64,000 nucleotides of DNA from Microvirga aerophila. Its GTDB lineage: Bacteria > Pseudomonadota > Alphaproteobacteria > Rhizobiales > Beijerinckiaceae. Below are positions 9,510-18,488 of the stretch, piece by piece (within the stretch, counting starts at the first letter, position 1; every line of letters starts with the position of its first letter). Location: assembly GCF_003332305.1 (NCBI RefSeq), contig NZ_QOIO01000006.1, positions 1 through 64,000 of the forward strand, given 5' to 3'. The translations under genes and the position numbers were made by a program. The notes beneath the pieces are model-generated. The model was not told the DNA's origin, did no database searches, and saw only the letters and a list, made by a program, of their open reading frames with translations.

Positions 9510-10055
9510 TTAGGCAGTTGCGGCCAAGGCTGATTCCGGCTCCGCCTCGGGAGGGGTGAAGTCTTCGAACTCGTCGTCGCTCTCGCCCTCGAACCCGGTC
9601 TGATCGGCGCCCGTGAGCCGGGCGAGGTTCTTGGCGGCCTTGCGAAGGAGCTTGCGCAGGCGCTTGCGCTCCTTGTTGTCGAAGCCTTCCAGAAGTTCGG
9701 CTTCGACCTCGTCCCAGAGGGCATCGATGGCGGCGGCCTTGCGCTTTCCGTCCTTGGTCAGCTTCACGCGGACCACGCGAGCGTCCCCGGGCTCCGTATG
9801 GCGCTCGACGAGCTTGAGGGCGGACAGGCGCGACACGGTCTTCGACGCTGTCGGCGGCCTGACGCGCAGAATCGCCGCCAAATCGCCCATGGTCATGGGG
9901 CCTGACGTGGCAAGAGCCTGCAGGACCTGCTCCTGCCCGGCGAAAAGGCCGAGATCCGAGAGTTTGTCGCCCGTGCGGCTTCGGTGAAGCCGCGAGGCCT
10001 GGACCAAAGCCCAGCCGACGCTCTTTCCACCAGGATGCTTGACGTCCTTGTCCAT
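9510..10055 (-). CDS. MarR-family transcriptional regulator
   Basis: A 181-residue winged-helix regulator. The MarR core is LSDLGLFAGQEQVLQAL, then the recognition region MGDLAAILRVRPPTASKTVSRL and the wing HTEPGDARVVRVKLT. The C-terminus is unusual: a Lys/Arg-rich stretch (KERKRLRKLLRKAAKNLARL) followed by an acidic tail (GESDDEFEDF). I start it at the ATG at 10055, which follows a G-rich tract; a longer frame to 10121 is possible. Neighbouring ABC importer genes on the same strand are possible targets. Confidence 0.85.
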   Translation of the reverse strand: MDKDVKHPGGKSVGWALVQASRLHRSRTGDKLSDLGLFAGQEQVLQALATSGPMTMGDLAAILRVRPPTASKTVSRLSALKLVERHTEPGDARVVRVKLTKDGKRKAAAIDALWDEVEAELLEGFDNKERKRLRKLLRKAAKNLARLTGADQTGFEGESDDEFEDFTPPEAEPESALAATA

Positions 10056-10175
10056 CCCATTCCCCCGCTGTCTTGGAACCTTGGTCGAAACATCATGGTC
10101 AGGATCCCGTGACGTTTCCATGACAGTTCAGACGATTTCACAGTCTAACGACCTTGCGCCCATCCGGCCGCAGCC

Positions 10176-11018
10176 TCAACCCTCTTGCGCAAGCACGCTT
10201 TCATGCCAGCGCCGCAGGAGGATGCGGGTGAGGGCCGACAGGAGCAGAAACAGCACGATTCCCGTGAAAGCCAGGAGCACGAGCGCCGCGAACAGGCGCG
10301 GGATGTTCAGCCGGTACTGGCTTTCCATGATGCGGTAGGCGAGCCCTGAGCCGGCTCCGGCCGATCCCGCGGCCATCTCGGCCACCACTGCCCCGATGAG
10401 GGAAAGTCCGCCTGCAATCCGCAGGCCCGCAAGAAAGGCCGGAAGGGCAGCCGGCAGACGCAGGATCCAGAGCGCTTTCAACCGGGAGCCGAACCGCGCC
10501 GCCGGGCTCTGAACAGGGGAGGCGCCATAAAGTTCGAACAGTTCGAGCAGGTTCCTGTCCGTCGATTGAAGCCCGAGCATCGTGTTGGACAGAACCGGGA
10601 AGAAGGCGACCAGCCAGGCGCAGGCGAGCACCGCGATGTCCTGCGGCAGGTAGATCAAAAGAAGCGGCGCGATGGCGATGACGGGCGTGACCTGAAGCAC
10701 CACCGCGAACGGGTAGACGGAATATTCGACCAGTTTCGACAGGCTCAGCAGAACCGCGAGCGCCACGCCGCCGACAACCGCAAGCACGAGACCGAGAAGC
10801 GTGGTCTTGAGCGTCACCAGAAGGGATGCGGACAGGAGCGGCCAGTCCGCCACCATCGTGGTGGCGATCAAGCTCGGAGAGGGCAGGATATAGGTCGGAA
10901 CCGCATGGGCGCGGACGTAAGCCTCCCAGCCCGCAATGGCAGCAATGAACACCGCGGCCGGCAGGAGCCATTCGAGAGCGTTGCGCCGTCCAAGGGCCGG
11001 GGAGAGGGGCGCTGTCAT
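10176..11018 (-). CDS. ABC transporter permease (SsuC/TauC type)
   Basis: A 280-residue permease with about six membrane helices and the BPD_transp_1 cytoplasmic loop (residues around VAEMAAGSAGAGSGLAYRIMES). Its ATG overlaps the stop codon of the ATPase gene in an ATGA junction, which fixes the start and shows translational coupling. It forms an importer with the ATPase and the NMT1-type binding protein upstream on the same strand. Confidence 0.9.
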   Translation of the reverse strand: MTAPLSPALGRRNALEWLLPAAVFIAAIAGWEAYVRAHAVPTYILPSPSLIATTMVADWPLLSASLLVTLKTTLLGLVLAVVGGVALAVLLSLSKLVEYSVYPFAVVLQVTPVIAIAPLLLIYLPQDIAVLACAWLVAFFPVLSNTMLGLQSTDRNLLELFELYGASPVQSPAARFGSRLKALWILRLPAALPAFLAGLRIAGGLSLIGAVVAEMAAGSAGAGSGLAYRIMESQYRLNIPRLFAALVLLAFTGIVLFLLLSALTRILLRRWHESVLAQEG

Positions 11019-11812
11019 GATAGAGCGCCTTCGTTCGAGGTCAGGTCGATCATCACCCGTGAGACGTGGCGGCACAGCTCGGCATAAGCAGTGCTTGTAC
11101 GGAAATCCATGTCACGCCCGCCTTGCGCAACCCCCTCGATCTCGGCGGCGATTCTGCCAGGCCGCGGCGTCATCACGGCGATGCGGCTCGACAGATAGGC
11201 GCTCTCGTAGACCGAATGCGTCACGAACACGATGGTGCAGCCCACATCGCGCTGCAACTTCAGAAGGTCGTCGTTCAGCTTGAAGCGCGTGATCTCGTCG
11301 AGGGCGGCGAAGGGTTCGTCCATCAAGAGGAGTTTGGGCTTGATGCTCAGCGCCCTCGCAATCGACACCCGCATCCGCATTCCGCCGGACAGCTCCCGCG
11401 GATACGCGTTCTCAAAATCCTTCAAGCCGACGAGAGACAAACTCTCCGAGATGTTCTCCCTTGCGGCATCTCTCGAGACGCCGCGAAGGCGTGATGGGAG
11501 CCAAACATTGTCCGCCACATTGGCCCACGGCATCAGCGTCGGGTCCTGAAAAACGAAACCGATCTCGCCGCGATGATCCTGCGTGGCCGCATTGGGCCAC
11601 GTGACGCCGCCGCTGCTCGGGCGACTGAGACCCGCGATGATGCGCAAAGCCGTCGACTTGCCGCATCCCGAAGGTCCGAGCAGAGACAGGAATTCCCCCG
11701 GACGAACGTCGAGATCAAAATCTGCGAGCGCCATGACGCCATTGGTGAAGACCTTCGTCACGCCTTGTAACGACACCAGTGGAGTAGCAATCTCTGCCAT
11801 GGGACGCAGCAC
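11015..11812 (-). CDS. ABC transporter ATP-binding protein (SsuB/TauB type)
   Basis: A 265-residue ATPase. Walker A GPSGCGKST is at 46-54, the signature LSGGM at 141-145, and Walker B LLLMDEP at 161-167, with FVTHSVYESAYL as the switch-His region. The GTG at 11812 has AGGA five bases upstream and lies six bases after the binding-protein gene. An ATG four codons in is the alternative. It energises the aliphatic-sulfonate/nitrate/taurine-type importer encoded around it. Confidence 0.9.
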   Translation of the reverse strand: MLRPMAEIATPLVSLQGVTKVFTNGVMALADFDLDVRPGEFLSLLGPSGCGKSTALRIIAGLSRPSSGGVTWPNAATQDHRGEIGFVFQDPTLMPWANVADNVWLPSRLRGVSRDAARENISESLSLVGLKDFENAYPRELSGGMRMRVSIARALSIKPKLLLMDEPFAALDEITRFKLNDDLLKLQRDVGCTIVFVTHSVYESAYLSSRIAVMTPRPGRIAAEIEGVAQGGRDMDFRTSTAYAELCRHVSRVMIDLTSNEGALS

Positions 11813-11818
11813 CGCGTC

Positions 11819-12832
11819 CTATTTTGTCAGCTTCAACCCCACGCCCTTGTTCACGAACTGGAGCGTGTAGGCTTTCCGGTGGTCGAAATCCGCCTTGAAG
11901 AGGCCGGCCTTCACCATCTTGTCGAAGAAGTCCTTCATCCGCGCATCGGTCATGGCCCCGATGCCAAGCTTCGCGGTGTCGCCTGAATCGACGATGCCGT
12001 GCTCCTTCATCCGGGCGACCGAATAGGCCAAGAGCTCGTCGGTCATCTCCGGGTTGTCGCGCTTGATCAGCGCGTTCGCCCGGGTGTTGTCGCCATGGAG
12101 ATAGTGGCTCCAGCCGATGATGGAGGCATCGACGAAGCGCTGCACCAGGTCGGGGTTTTTCTCCACCGTCTCCCGGCGGGTTTCGATGGTGGTCGAGTAG
12201 GTGCTGAAGCCGTGATCCGCGAGCAGGAACACATTGGGCTTGAAGCCAGCGGCCTTTTCGATGGCCAGCGGCTCCGAGGTCACGTAGCCCTGCTGCACAG
12301 CTCGCTTGTTGGCGAGGAACGGGGCCGGATTGAAGCCGTAGGGCTTCACCTGCTCGTCCTTGAAGCCATGTTCGGCCTTCATCCACTGGAAGAAGGTCGC
12401 GACGCCGTCCTTCGACAGGAGAATGTCGTTGGAGGTCTTCAGGCTCTCGAACGTGTCGAGCCCCTGGCCCGGATGGCTCAGCAGAACCTGCGGGTCCTTC
12501 TGGAACAGAGCCGCCACCACGAGGGTCGGGATATCCTTCTCGACCGCCGAGAAGGCCTGGATCATGCTGCCGCCCATATAGAAGTCGAGCTTGCCGACCG
12601 TCATGAGCATGCGGTTGCTGGCGCGGGGCCCGCCCGGCACGATCGTGACCTTCAGGCCATGCTGTTCATAGGTCCCATCGGCCACGGCCTGGTAGAATCC
12701 GCCGTGCTCAGCCTGCGCAATCCAGTTGGTGCCGAAGGTCACCTCGGTGAGGGGCTGCTGCGCCAGGGCGCTGCCTGCTCCCCAGCCAAGACCCGCCGCC
12801 ACCATTCCCGCCAGGCATGCACTCAACTTCAT
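11819..12832 (-). CDS. NMT1/THI5-type ABC substrate-binding protein
   Basis: A 337-residue periplasmic binding protein of the NMT1/THI5-like, SsuA-related class, with an N-terminal signal peptide (about 1-25, cleaving after ALAQQ). The ligand could be a sulfonate, nitrate, a thiamine pyrimidine precursor or another small molecule. I see no TPP riboswitch upstream and no thiamine, sulfonate or nitrate genes beside it, so I leave the substrate open. The ATG at 12832 is used; an in-frame TTG lies three codons upstream. Confidence 0.87.
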   Translation of the reverse strand: MKLSACLAGMVAAGLGWGAGSALAQQPLTEVTFGTNWIAQAEHGGFYQAVADGTYEQHGLKVTIVPGGPRASNRMLMTVGKLDFYMGGSMIQAFSAVEKDIPTLVVAALFQKDPQVLLSHPGQGLDTFESLKTSNDILLSKDGVATFFQWMKAEHGFKDEQVKPYGFNPAPFLANKRAVQQGYVTSEPLAIEKAAGFKPNVFLLADHGFSTYSTTIETRRETVEKNPDLVQRFVDASIIGWSHYLHGDNTRANALIKRDNPEMTDELLAYSVARMKEHGIVDSGDTAKLGIGAMTDARMKDFFDKMVKAGLFKADFDHRKAYTLQFVNKGVGLKLTK

Positions 12833-12923
12833 CCGCAGCAATTCCCGTGTTCGGCGAGGGCCCCCGCCGTTCAGCCGAGGTTCTGCGCGCTCGTGCGGGG
12901 CTTGGCAAGACCCGCAGCGGCGA

Positions 12924-12940
12924 CGGCCCCATCAGGGCCG
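12924..12940. terminator. Hairpin after the first opgD/G gene
   Basis: CGGCCC and GGGCCG pair around a five-base loop, directly beyond the opgD/G stop and ahead of the ABC importer genes. There is no T-run, so this is a likely but not certain terminator. Confidence 0.45.
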
Positions 12941-12942
12941 AA

Positions 12943-14502
12943 TCATTCCACCGACCAGGGATAGGTCCATGTTTCGGTAAGGGTTCGATTGCCTGCCTTC
13001 AGGAAGGCCCGCAGATCGGTCGATTGCCCCGGCTCAAGCTTCACGTCGATGGCTGCCCTGAAGCCCGTCGTGTGGTCGTTGGGCATGAGGAAGGTGTTCG
13101 TGATCGTCCCGGCCGACGTGGAGGGAATCAGCTGCACCTGGCCCGGGTCCCCGAAGTAATAAGGCAGGTTCCCGCCCGCGAAGTCGATGATGAAGCGCCG
13201 ATGGGTCGGATCGCTGGGCTGGTTCGAGCCGCTGGCTCGCGGCGGGGTGTGGAAGGTGTTCACCACCCCGCCGCCGGAGTGCATCGCGCCCATGGCGGAC
13301 ATGGCCCGCAGCCGGTAGGAAAGCGTGACTTCCTGGCCTGCCTCATAGGGCCGACTCGGCTCCCAGGAGACCACGATGTTGTCGTGTGTCTCATCCGGGG
13401 TCGGAATCTCCACCAGCTCCACCCGGCCTTCGCCCCACTGGCCGATCGGCTCGACCCAATAGCCGGGTCTCTGGTGATAATAGGCTTCGAGATCCTGATA
13501 GTTCTCGAAAACCCGGTCGCGCTGCATGAGCCCGAAGCCGCGCGGGTTGTTGTCGTGGAACGACGAGATCGTCTTCTGGGGCGGGTTGCGCAAAGGGCGC
13601 CAGATCCACTCGCCGGCGCCCGATTGGATGAGAAGGCCATCCGAATCGTGCAGCTCCGGCCGAAAATCGTCGGTGCGGTGCTGGTCGTTCTCGCCCTCGA
13701 AGTACATGGATGTCAGCGGGGCGATGCCCACATTGGCGAGCGTCTGACGCGGAAACAGCGTGGCCGTGATGTCGAGGGTCGTCTCCTTCGACGGGTAGAT
13801 CTCGAACCGGTACGCTCCCGCCACCGACGGGCTGTCGAGCAGGGCATAGATGGTGGCCCGCTCGCTTTCGGGCTTCGGCATCTCGATCCAGAACTCCCGG
13901 AAGTTCGGAAACTCCTCGGCCGCTCCGCCCTCGACGTTGAGCGCGAGGCCGCGGGCCGACAGCCCGTATTTCTGGCCCGCTCCCAGGAAGCGGAAATAGC
14001 TCGCTCCCACGAAGGCGATCAGCTCGTCGAACACCTTCGGGTCGTTGAGCGGGTAATGGAGCCGGAATCCCGCAAAACCGAGATTGACCGGCAGCGGCCG
14101 CTCGATCTTGTTGCGGCCGTAGTCGAACAGCTCCCGCTGATAGGGGATCGGCGTCGGAACCCCGTCGCGCAGGACGTTCACCGTGACGGGACGCTGGTAG
14201 AGGAAGCCGAGATGGAACAGGTGCATGCGGAACGGTCCGCCTCCCGAGGCCAGGTGCGCCCGGTCGGGACGGAAGCGGATATCGCGGTAATCGTCGAAGC
14301 TCAGCCGGCTGAGCGGCTCAGGCAGCTGGACCGGAATTGATTCGTAGGGAGCGGCCGCCAGCTCCCGCGCCCGGCGCACCACATCCTCGAATCGAAATGG
14401 ATTGGGAGCGGGCGCCCCCGTCTGCTGCTGGGCCCAGGCCGGCGGCACCGCGGCGGTGGCCAGGAGGCTCTGCAGGAGGGCGCGGCGGGACAGGTTCATC
14501 AT
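12943..14502 (-). CDS. Periplasmic glucan biosynthesis protein (OpgD/MdoD-like)
   Basis: A 519-residue MdoG/OpgG-family protein that acts in the periplasm on osmoregulated glucan backbones. The N-terminus (MMNLSRRALLQ, ending PAWAQQ) is a twin-arginine (Tat) signal, which fits OpgD rather than the Sec-exported OpgG. The body follows the family plan, with a beta-sandwich domain to about 390 and an Ig-like C-terminal domain. I start it at the Met before the Tat motif; a longer frame to 14571 would bury it. A paralogue lies at 26711-28288. No opgH glucosyltransferase is in the window. Confidence 0.88.
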   Translation of the reverse strand: MMNLSRRALLQSLLATAAVPPAWAQQQTGAPAPNPFRFEDVVRRARELAAAPYESIPVQLPEPLSRLSFDDYRDIRFRPDRAHLASGGGPFRMHLFHLGFLYQRPVTVNVLRDGVPTPIPYQRELFDYGRNKIERPLPVNLGFAGFRLHYPLNDPKVFDELIAFVGASYFRFLGAGQKYGLSARGLALNVEGGAAEEFPNFREFWIEMPKPESERATIYALLDSPSVAGAYRFEIYPSKETTLDITATLFPRQTLANVGIAPLTSMYFEGENDQHRTDDFRPELHDSDGLLIQSGAGEWIWRPLRNPPQKTISSFHDNNPRGFGLMQRDRVFENYQDLEAYYHQRPGYWVEPIGQWGEGRVELVEIPTPDETHDNIVVSWEPSRPYEAGQEVTLSYRLRAMSAMGAMHSGGGVVNTFHTPPRASGSNQPSDPTHRRFIIDFAGGNLPYYFGDPGQVQLIPSTSAGTITNTFLMPNDHTTGFRAAIDVKLEPGQSTDLRAFLKAGNRTLTETWTYPWSVE

Positions 14503-14571
14503 GATCTGCGGACTGTTCTTCTTGGGCTTGAAATGAGGCCGGGCGGCACCTTGATATAGGGCCGCAGCCAA

Positions 14572-15130
14572 TCTCTTGAAGCTCTCGCACTTAATGGAAG
14601 CTGAACATTAAGCCGTGGGAAAGAAGGCAGCGAGAGGCTGTAAAAAATCTCCCGAAAGGCGCGAAAAGGTCTTGTGATCGGGGGGCAACCCGCTTATTTG
14701 AGTCATGCCCAATTTCGCACGTGCCTGTGGTCGCGTGCCGGTTGGTGGGCATCCGGACAAGAGGCCGGACAGCCGCCCGAGAACGCCCTAGTTCTCGATA
14801 CCCCTAACCGGCAGCCGGAGGCGAAACCGGCGTACCTCGTTCTCAACGGGGGACGTGACTTAAAGCAACGACGAACGGGCTTTTTTGGTCTCGTTGGCCC
14901 TCCAAAGGTCAGCACCGAAGAGGCTTGTTTATCATTGCCGCGCGTGCGGACAGGGAACCTCCCTTTCCAATCCAAGGCAGCATCGTCGGGTGAAGAACCC
15001 ATTGTCTTGTCGTGTCTCCATCGCACGAAAGGCAGTGTCGTCTTCCCTCGCTGACGCCGGACGACCTGTCGTCTGAACTTTCAATCCGAGGCCCGTGAGC
15101 CTCCATTGAACCTTTGGTGGGGAGAGCGCC
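14572..15130 (+). other. Long leader region upstream of ornithine decarboxylase
   Basis: About 560 bases without a convincing gene between the divergent opgD/G and ornithine decarboxylase genes. It contains a seven-pair hairpin (CGAGAAC/GTTCTCG, 14778-14797), a T-run (14881-14886) after a GC-rich stretch, and a GACGA/TCGTC hairpin (about 15060-15073) shortly before the ribosome binding site. Alphaproteobacterial ornithine decarboxylase genes are known to carry the speF leader RNA motif. Gene identity and leader length fit that here, but I cannot confirm the motif by eye. Small open frames at 14674-15054 and 14885-15076 are not supported. Confidence 0.5.
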
Positions 15131-16285
15131 ATGACTGAGCGCATTCGTGAATTCCTGCGCAACCGACGTGAGGATGGCCCCTGCGTGGTCGTCGATCTCG
15201 ACGTGGTGCGTGACAACTACTCAAAGTTTGCCCGTGCGCTCCCCGACACGCGTGTGTTCTACGCCGTGAAGGCGAACCCGGACCCGAAGGTGCTCAAGCT
15301 CCTGGCCGACCTCGGCTCGTGCTTCGACACGGCCTCCGTGGTCGAGATCCAGCTCGCGCTGGATGCAGGCGCAACCCCTGAGCGCATCTCCTTCGGCAAC
15401 ACGATCAAGAAGGAGCGCGACATCGCTCGCGGCCTCGAACTCGGCGTGCGCCTCTTTGCGGTCGATTGCGAGGCGGAGGTCGAGAAGATCGTCCGGGCTG
15501 CTGCTCTTGTGGGCGTGCCGGCACGGGACGTGAAGGTGTTCTGCCGCATCCTGTGCGACGGCGCCGGCGCCGAATGGCCGCTCTCGCGCAAGTTCGGCTG
15601 CGTGCCGGAGATGGCGGTCGACGTGCTTGAGCATGCCTACCGGAATGGTCTCGAGGCCTATGGCGTCTCGTTCCATGTCGGTTCGCAGCAGCGCAACACG
15701 GAAGCCTGGGATCAGGCCCTCGGGTCTGCCTCCACGATCTTCCGGGAATGCGCCGATCGTGGCATCCACCTGTCGATGGTCAACCTCGGCGGCGGTTTCC
15801 CGACGAAGTACCTGAAGACCGTTCCGATGGTCGAAGCCTATGGCGAATCGATCTTCCGGGCGCTGTCGAAGCACTTCGGCAACCGCATCCCCGAGACAAT
15901 CATCGAGCCGGGCCGCGGCATGGTCGGCAATGCAGGCGTCATCGAGACCGAGGTTGTCCTCATCTCGAAGAAGAGCCAGGACGAGGATGAGGTGCGCTGG
16001 GTGTACCTCGACATCGGCAAGTTCGGCGGCCTCGCCGAGACGATGGACGAGTCGATCCGCTACCCGATCCGCAGCGAGCGCGATCACGACCGCAAGGTTC
16101 CGTGCGTGCTCGCCGGTCCCACCTGCGACTCGGCCGATGTTCTCTACGAGAAGGAGCCTTATCCGCTCCCCGTCTCGCTGGAGATCGGCGACAAGGTGCT
16201 GATCGAGGGCACGGGCGCCTACACGACCACCTATTCGGCGGTCGCGTTCAACGGCTTCCCGCCGCTCAAGTCCTACGTGATCTAA
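15131..16285 (+). CDS. Ornithine decarboxylase, fold-type III
   Basis: A 384-residue PLP enzyme of the eukaryote-like ornithine/diaminopimelate decarboxylase family. The PLP lysine is Lys47 (FYAVKANPDP). The phosphate-binding and active-site motifs HVGSQ (182-186), GGGFP (220-224) and EPGRGMVG (259-266) follow, and the catalytic cysteine is Cys332 in GPTCDSADV. The family makes putrescine from ornithine; some members also take lysine. GGGGAG lies about seven bases before the ATG. Homospermidine synthase 2.2 kb downstream would consume the putrescine. Confidence 0.92.
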   Translation: MTERIREFLRNRREDGPCVVVDLDVVRDNYSKFARALPDTRVFYAVKANPDPKVLKLLADLGSCFDTASVVEIQLALDAGATPERISFGNTIKKERDIARGLELGVRLFAVDCEAEVEKIVRAAALVGVPARDVKVFCRILCDGAGAEWPLSRKFGCVPEMAVDVLEHAYRNGLEAYGVSFHVGSQQRNTEAWDQALGSASTIFRECADRGIHLSMVNLGGGFPTKYLKTVPMVEAYGESIFRALSKHFGNRIPETIIEPGRGMVGNAGVIETEVVLISKKSQDEDEVRWVYLDIGKFGGLAETMDESIRYPIRSERDHDRKVPCVLAGPTCDSADVLYEKEPYPLPVSLEIGDKVLIEGTGAYTTTYSAVAFNGFPPLKSYVI

Positions 16286-16295
16286 CTCACGTCCC

Positions 16296-16320
16296 GCCTG
16301 CCTCGAACCGCGAGGCAGGC
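16296..16320 (+). terminator. Hairpin after ornithine decarboxylase
   Basis: A perfect ten-pair stem (GCCTGCCTCG with CGAGGCAGGC) and a five-base loop begin 11 bases after the stop codon. No T-run follows. A second perfect hairpin (CGGACGCG-TCT-CGCGTCCG) at 16366-16384 lies before the GNAT gene. Confidence 0.6.
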
Positions 16321-16441
16321 ATCAACCCCGAAAAGTTGTCCCGGACGGCCTGCTTGGGCTCACCCCGGACGCGTCTCGCGTCCGATGCTCGATGCAGGTG
16401 CGAGGGCTGTCGCTCACCCCTCACTTTGGGAGGCCACGGCC

Positions 16442-17014
16442 ATGATCACGATCCGCGAAGAAACCTTCCGCGATGTGGAAGCGCGCGAAAAGCTGCTCGA
16501 TGCCTGCTTCGGGCAGGAGCGGTTCCAGAAGACCTGCGAGCGCCTGCGCGAGGGACGCGTTCCCGCCGAAGGCCTGTCTCTCGTCATCGAGCGGGACGGC
16601 GCCATCATCGGCACGGTGCGGCTCTGGCACGTCTCGGCGCGGCCGAATCGTCCTGCGCTGATGCTTGGGCCCATCGCGATCGATCCGTCCTGCCAGGGAC
16701 TCGGCCTCGGGGCAAAGCTCATGCGCGAGGCGCTCAAGCGCGCCGCAGCACAGGGCCACGCGGCTGTGCTGCTGGTAGGCGATGCGCCTTACTACCAGCG
16801 CTTCGGCTTCTCGACCGAGGCGACCCGGTCCCTGTGGATGCCGGGCCCCTACGAGCGCGGCCGCTTCCTGGCGCTGGAGCTCCAGGCGGGCGCTCTCGAT
16901 GGTGCCCGCGGCCTCGTGTCGGCCACCGGTATGCTGGAGCAGAAGCCCGATCTCGCGGCTCTCGTGGCGGCTGCCGCGCAGGGCAACTGGGCTTGGGCCG
17001 GAAGAGCCGCCTGA
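16442..17014 (+). CDS. GNAT-family N-acetyltransferase (YhbS-like)
   Basis: A 190-residue acetyltransferase. The acetyl-CoA binding motif A is LGPIAIDPSCQGLGLGAKLMREAL (about 77-100), followed by VGDAPYYQRFGF, typical of the YhbS group. The substrate is unknown; lying directly after ornithine decarboxylase, a polyamine or related amine is a reasonable guess. The ATG at 16442 is chosen because GGAGG lies nine bases upstream; the longer frame from 16385 has no such site. Confidence 0.85.
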   Translation: MITIREETFRDVEAREKLLDACFGQERFQKTCERLREGRVPAEGLSLVIERDGAIIGTVRLWHVSARPNRPALMLGPIAIDPSCQGLGLGAKLMREALKRAAAQGHAAVLLVGDAPYYQRFGFSTEATRSLWMPGPYERGRFLALELQAGALDGARGLVSATGMLEQKPDLAALVAAAAQGNWAWAGRAA

Positions 17015-17033
17015 GGCGCACATTGCTGGGACC

Positions 17034-17057
17034 CGAGAGCCTGACGTCAGGCTCTCG
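17034..17057. terminator. Perfect palindrome between convergent genes
   Basis: A 24-base perfect palindrome centred on CTGACGTCAG sits between the GNAT gene and the converging MFS gene and contains the MFS stop codon. It can form the same hairpin in either transcript and probably works as a shared terminator. The lack of a spacer loop is unusual. Confidence 0.55.
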
Positions 17058-18252
17058 TGTTCGGCAGCACGAAGGTGATTGCCGCCGCCAGCACGAGATA
17101 GGCCGCAAAGCCCAGGCTGATCGCCGCGATGCTCACATTGGCGTCCAGGAGCACTCCTGCGCCGACCGGACCCAGGGCCGACGCCGCCACCATGAAGGCT
17201 CCCGCGAGAGCGCGGATCTTGCCCAGATGATGTGTGCCGAAGAGTTCCGCCAGAACCGCCGCGATGACTACGTTGGTGCAGCCGGATGTCAGGCCGACGA
17301 GACCGAAGAATACAAGCGCCAGGGCCGGACCGCTGAACCCCGCCAGGGCCACGGATGCGGCGATCATGCCGAAAAGGTAGAAGTGACTGAGGCGAATCGC
17401 CCCGAAGCGATCGATGAGGATGCCCGCCGTCATAGTCACGGCCACGGACACCAGGGCAAAGAGCGTGATGCTGCTCGCCAGAAGCTCCAGGGGCCAGCCC
17501 TTCACGTCGGCGATGTAGCGCTGGTGGAAGAAGTACGCGGTCATGATGGCCGGATAGCCGATCATGGTGGGAATCAGAGCAAGGAACCGCCAGTCCCGCA
17601 GGATGTCGATCCAGCGCGGGCCGGCTTCGTGCTGACCGAGCGCCTGTGTGGCTTTCGGGAGGTCTCGATCCCGGGCTCTCAAAACGAATCCCAGAAGCCA
17701 GCCGGCAAGAAGAGCCACGATGATGATCGCGGCGGCGATCCGCCAGGTGCCCGTCCAGCCGAACGTAGCGATGAGCACGAGGGCGATGCCCGGAAGGGTT
17801 GCTTCGCCTGTCGGGAACCCGAGGGTCGCGACCCCGACCGCCCTGCCGCGGATGCCCTCCGCAAGGCGGGCCGTGCTCATCACGCCCGCATGGCTCAGCA
17901 TTCCCTGTCCGCACAAGCGCAGGAAGAAAAGGCTCAGGCCCAGCATGACGAGGTTCGGGGCCAGCGAGAGGCTGACGGCTGCGGCCGCCAGCCCGAGCAG
18001 CGCCACCGTTGCGTAAAGACGGACATCGACCCGATCGATGACGCTGCCGACCCAGATCATCAACAGTCCCGAGGACAAGGTGGCGACGGAGTAGATCAGC
18101 CCGAAGGTGCCGTTCGTGAGGCCGAAGGCGTCACGGATGTTCGGTCCCGACAGGGAGATGAAGAAAGTCTGCCCAAAGGAGGACAGAAACGTCAGTGCGA
18201 AGCCAAGGCCGATGACACGGCCGTGTCGCACGATCAGTTCATAAAGTTTCAT
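17047..18252 (-). CDS. MFS transporter
   Basis: A 401-residue major facilitator protein with about 12 membrane segments and the loop-2/3 type motif WVGSVIDRVDVRL near residue 67. The loop between helices 6 and 7 carries the charged stretch RARDRDLPKATQALGQHEAG. The substrate is not predictable. It lies between polyamine genes on the opposite strand, so a polyamine role is only a positional guess. Confidence 0.85.
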   Translation of the reverse strand: MKLYELIVRHGRVIGLGFALTFLSSFGQTFFISLSGPNIRDAFGLTNGTFGLIYSVATLSSGLLMIWVGSVIDRVDVRLYATVALLGLAAAAVSLSLAPNLVMLGLSLFFLRLCGQGMLSHAGVMSTARLAEGIRGRAVGVATLGFPTGEATLPGIALVLIATFGWTGTWRIAAAIIIVALLAGWLLGFVLRARDRDLPKATQALGQHEAGPRWIDILRDWRFLALIPTMIGYPAIMTAYFFHQRYIADVKGWPLELLASSITLFALVSVAVTMTAGILIDRFGAIRLSHFYLFGMIAASVALAGFSGPALALVFFGLVGLTSGCTNVVIAAVLAELFGTHHLGKIRALAGAFMVAASALGPVGAGVLLDANVSIAAISLGFAAYLVLAAAITFVLPNTRA

Positions 18253-18488
18253 CGGATCGGGAAGCGTGAAGGGCGCCTTAGTGGCAAGGCTGTTGTTACA
18301 GCATGGCGAAGGCCGGGCCGGAATGCCAGCGCCGATCCAAGGACCGCCCTATATCCCAGGGCAAATCCCGGTCCACCACAAGGAAACGTCGACAACCATT
18401 GACCCCGGTGGCTCCGCAACACTAGATGCCGCCTTAATGCCGCGATCCTGTCGGCACCCTCCCATCCGCTCATCTAGGAGAACCATTG

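Noticed and set aside
12833-12942. Possible TPP riboswitch before the NMT1-type binding protein
   Set aside because: The THI-box landmarks expected of a thiamine leader are not visible in the gap, so a thiamine-precursor importer is not claimed.
14674-15054. 126-codon frame and a 63-codon frame (14885-15076) in the ornithine decarboxylase leader
   Set aside because: No recognisable family and no good ribosome binding site. The 63-codon frame could be a regulatory peptide, but nothing supports it by eye.
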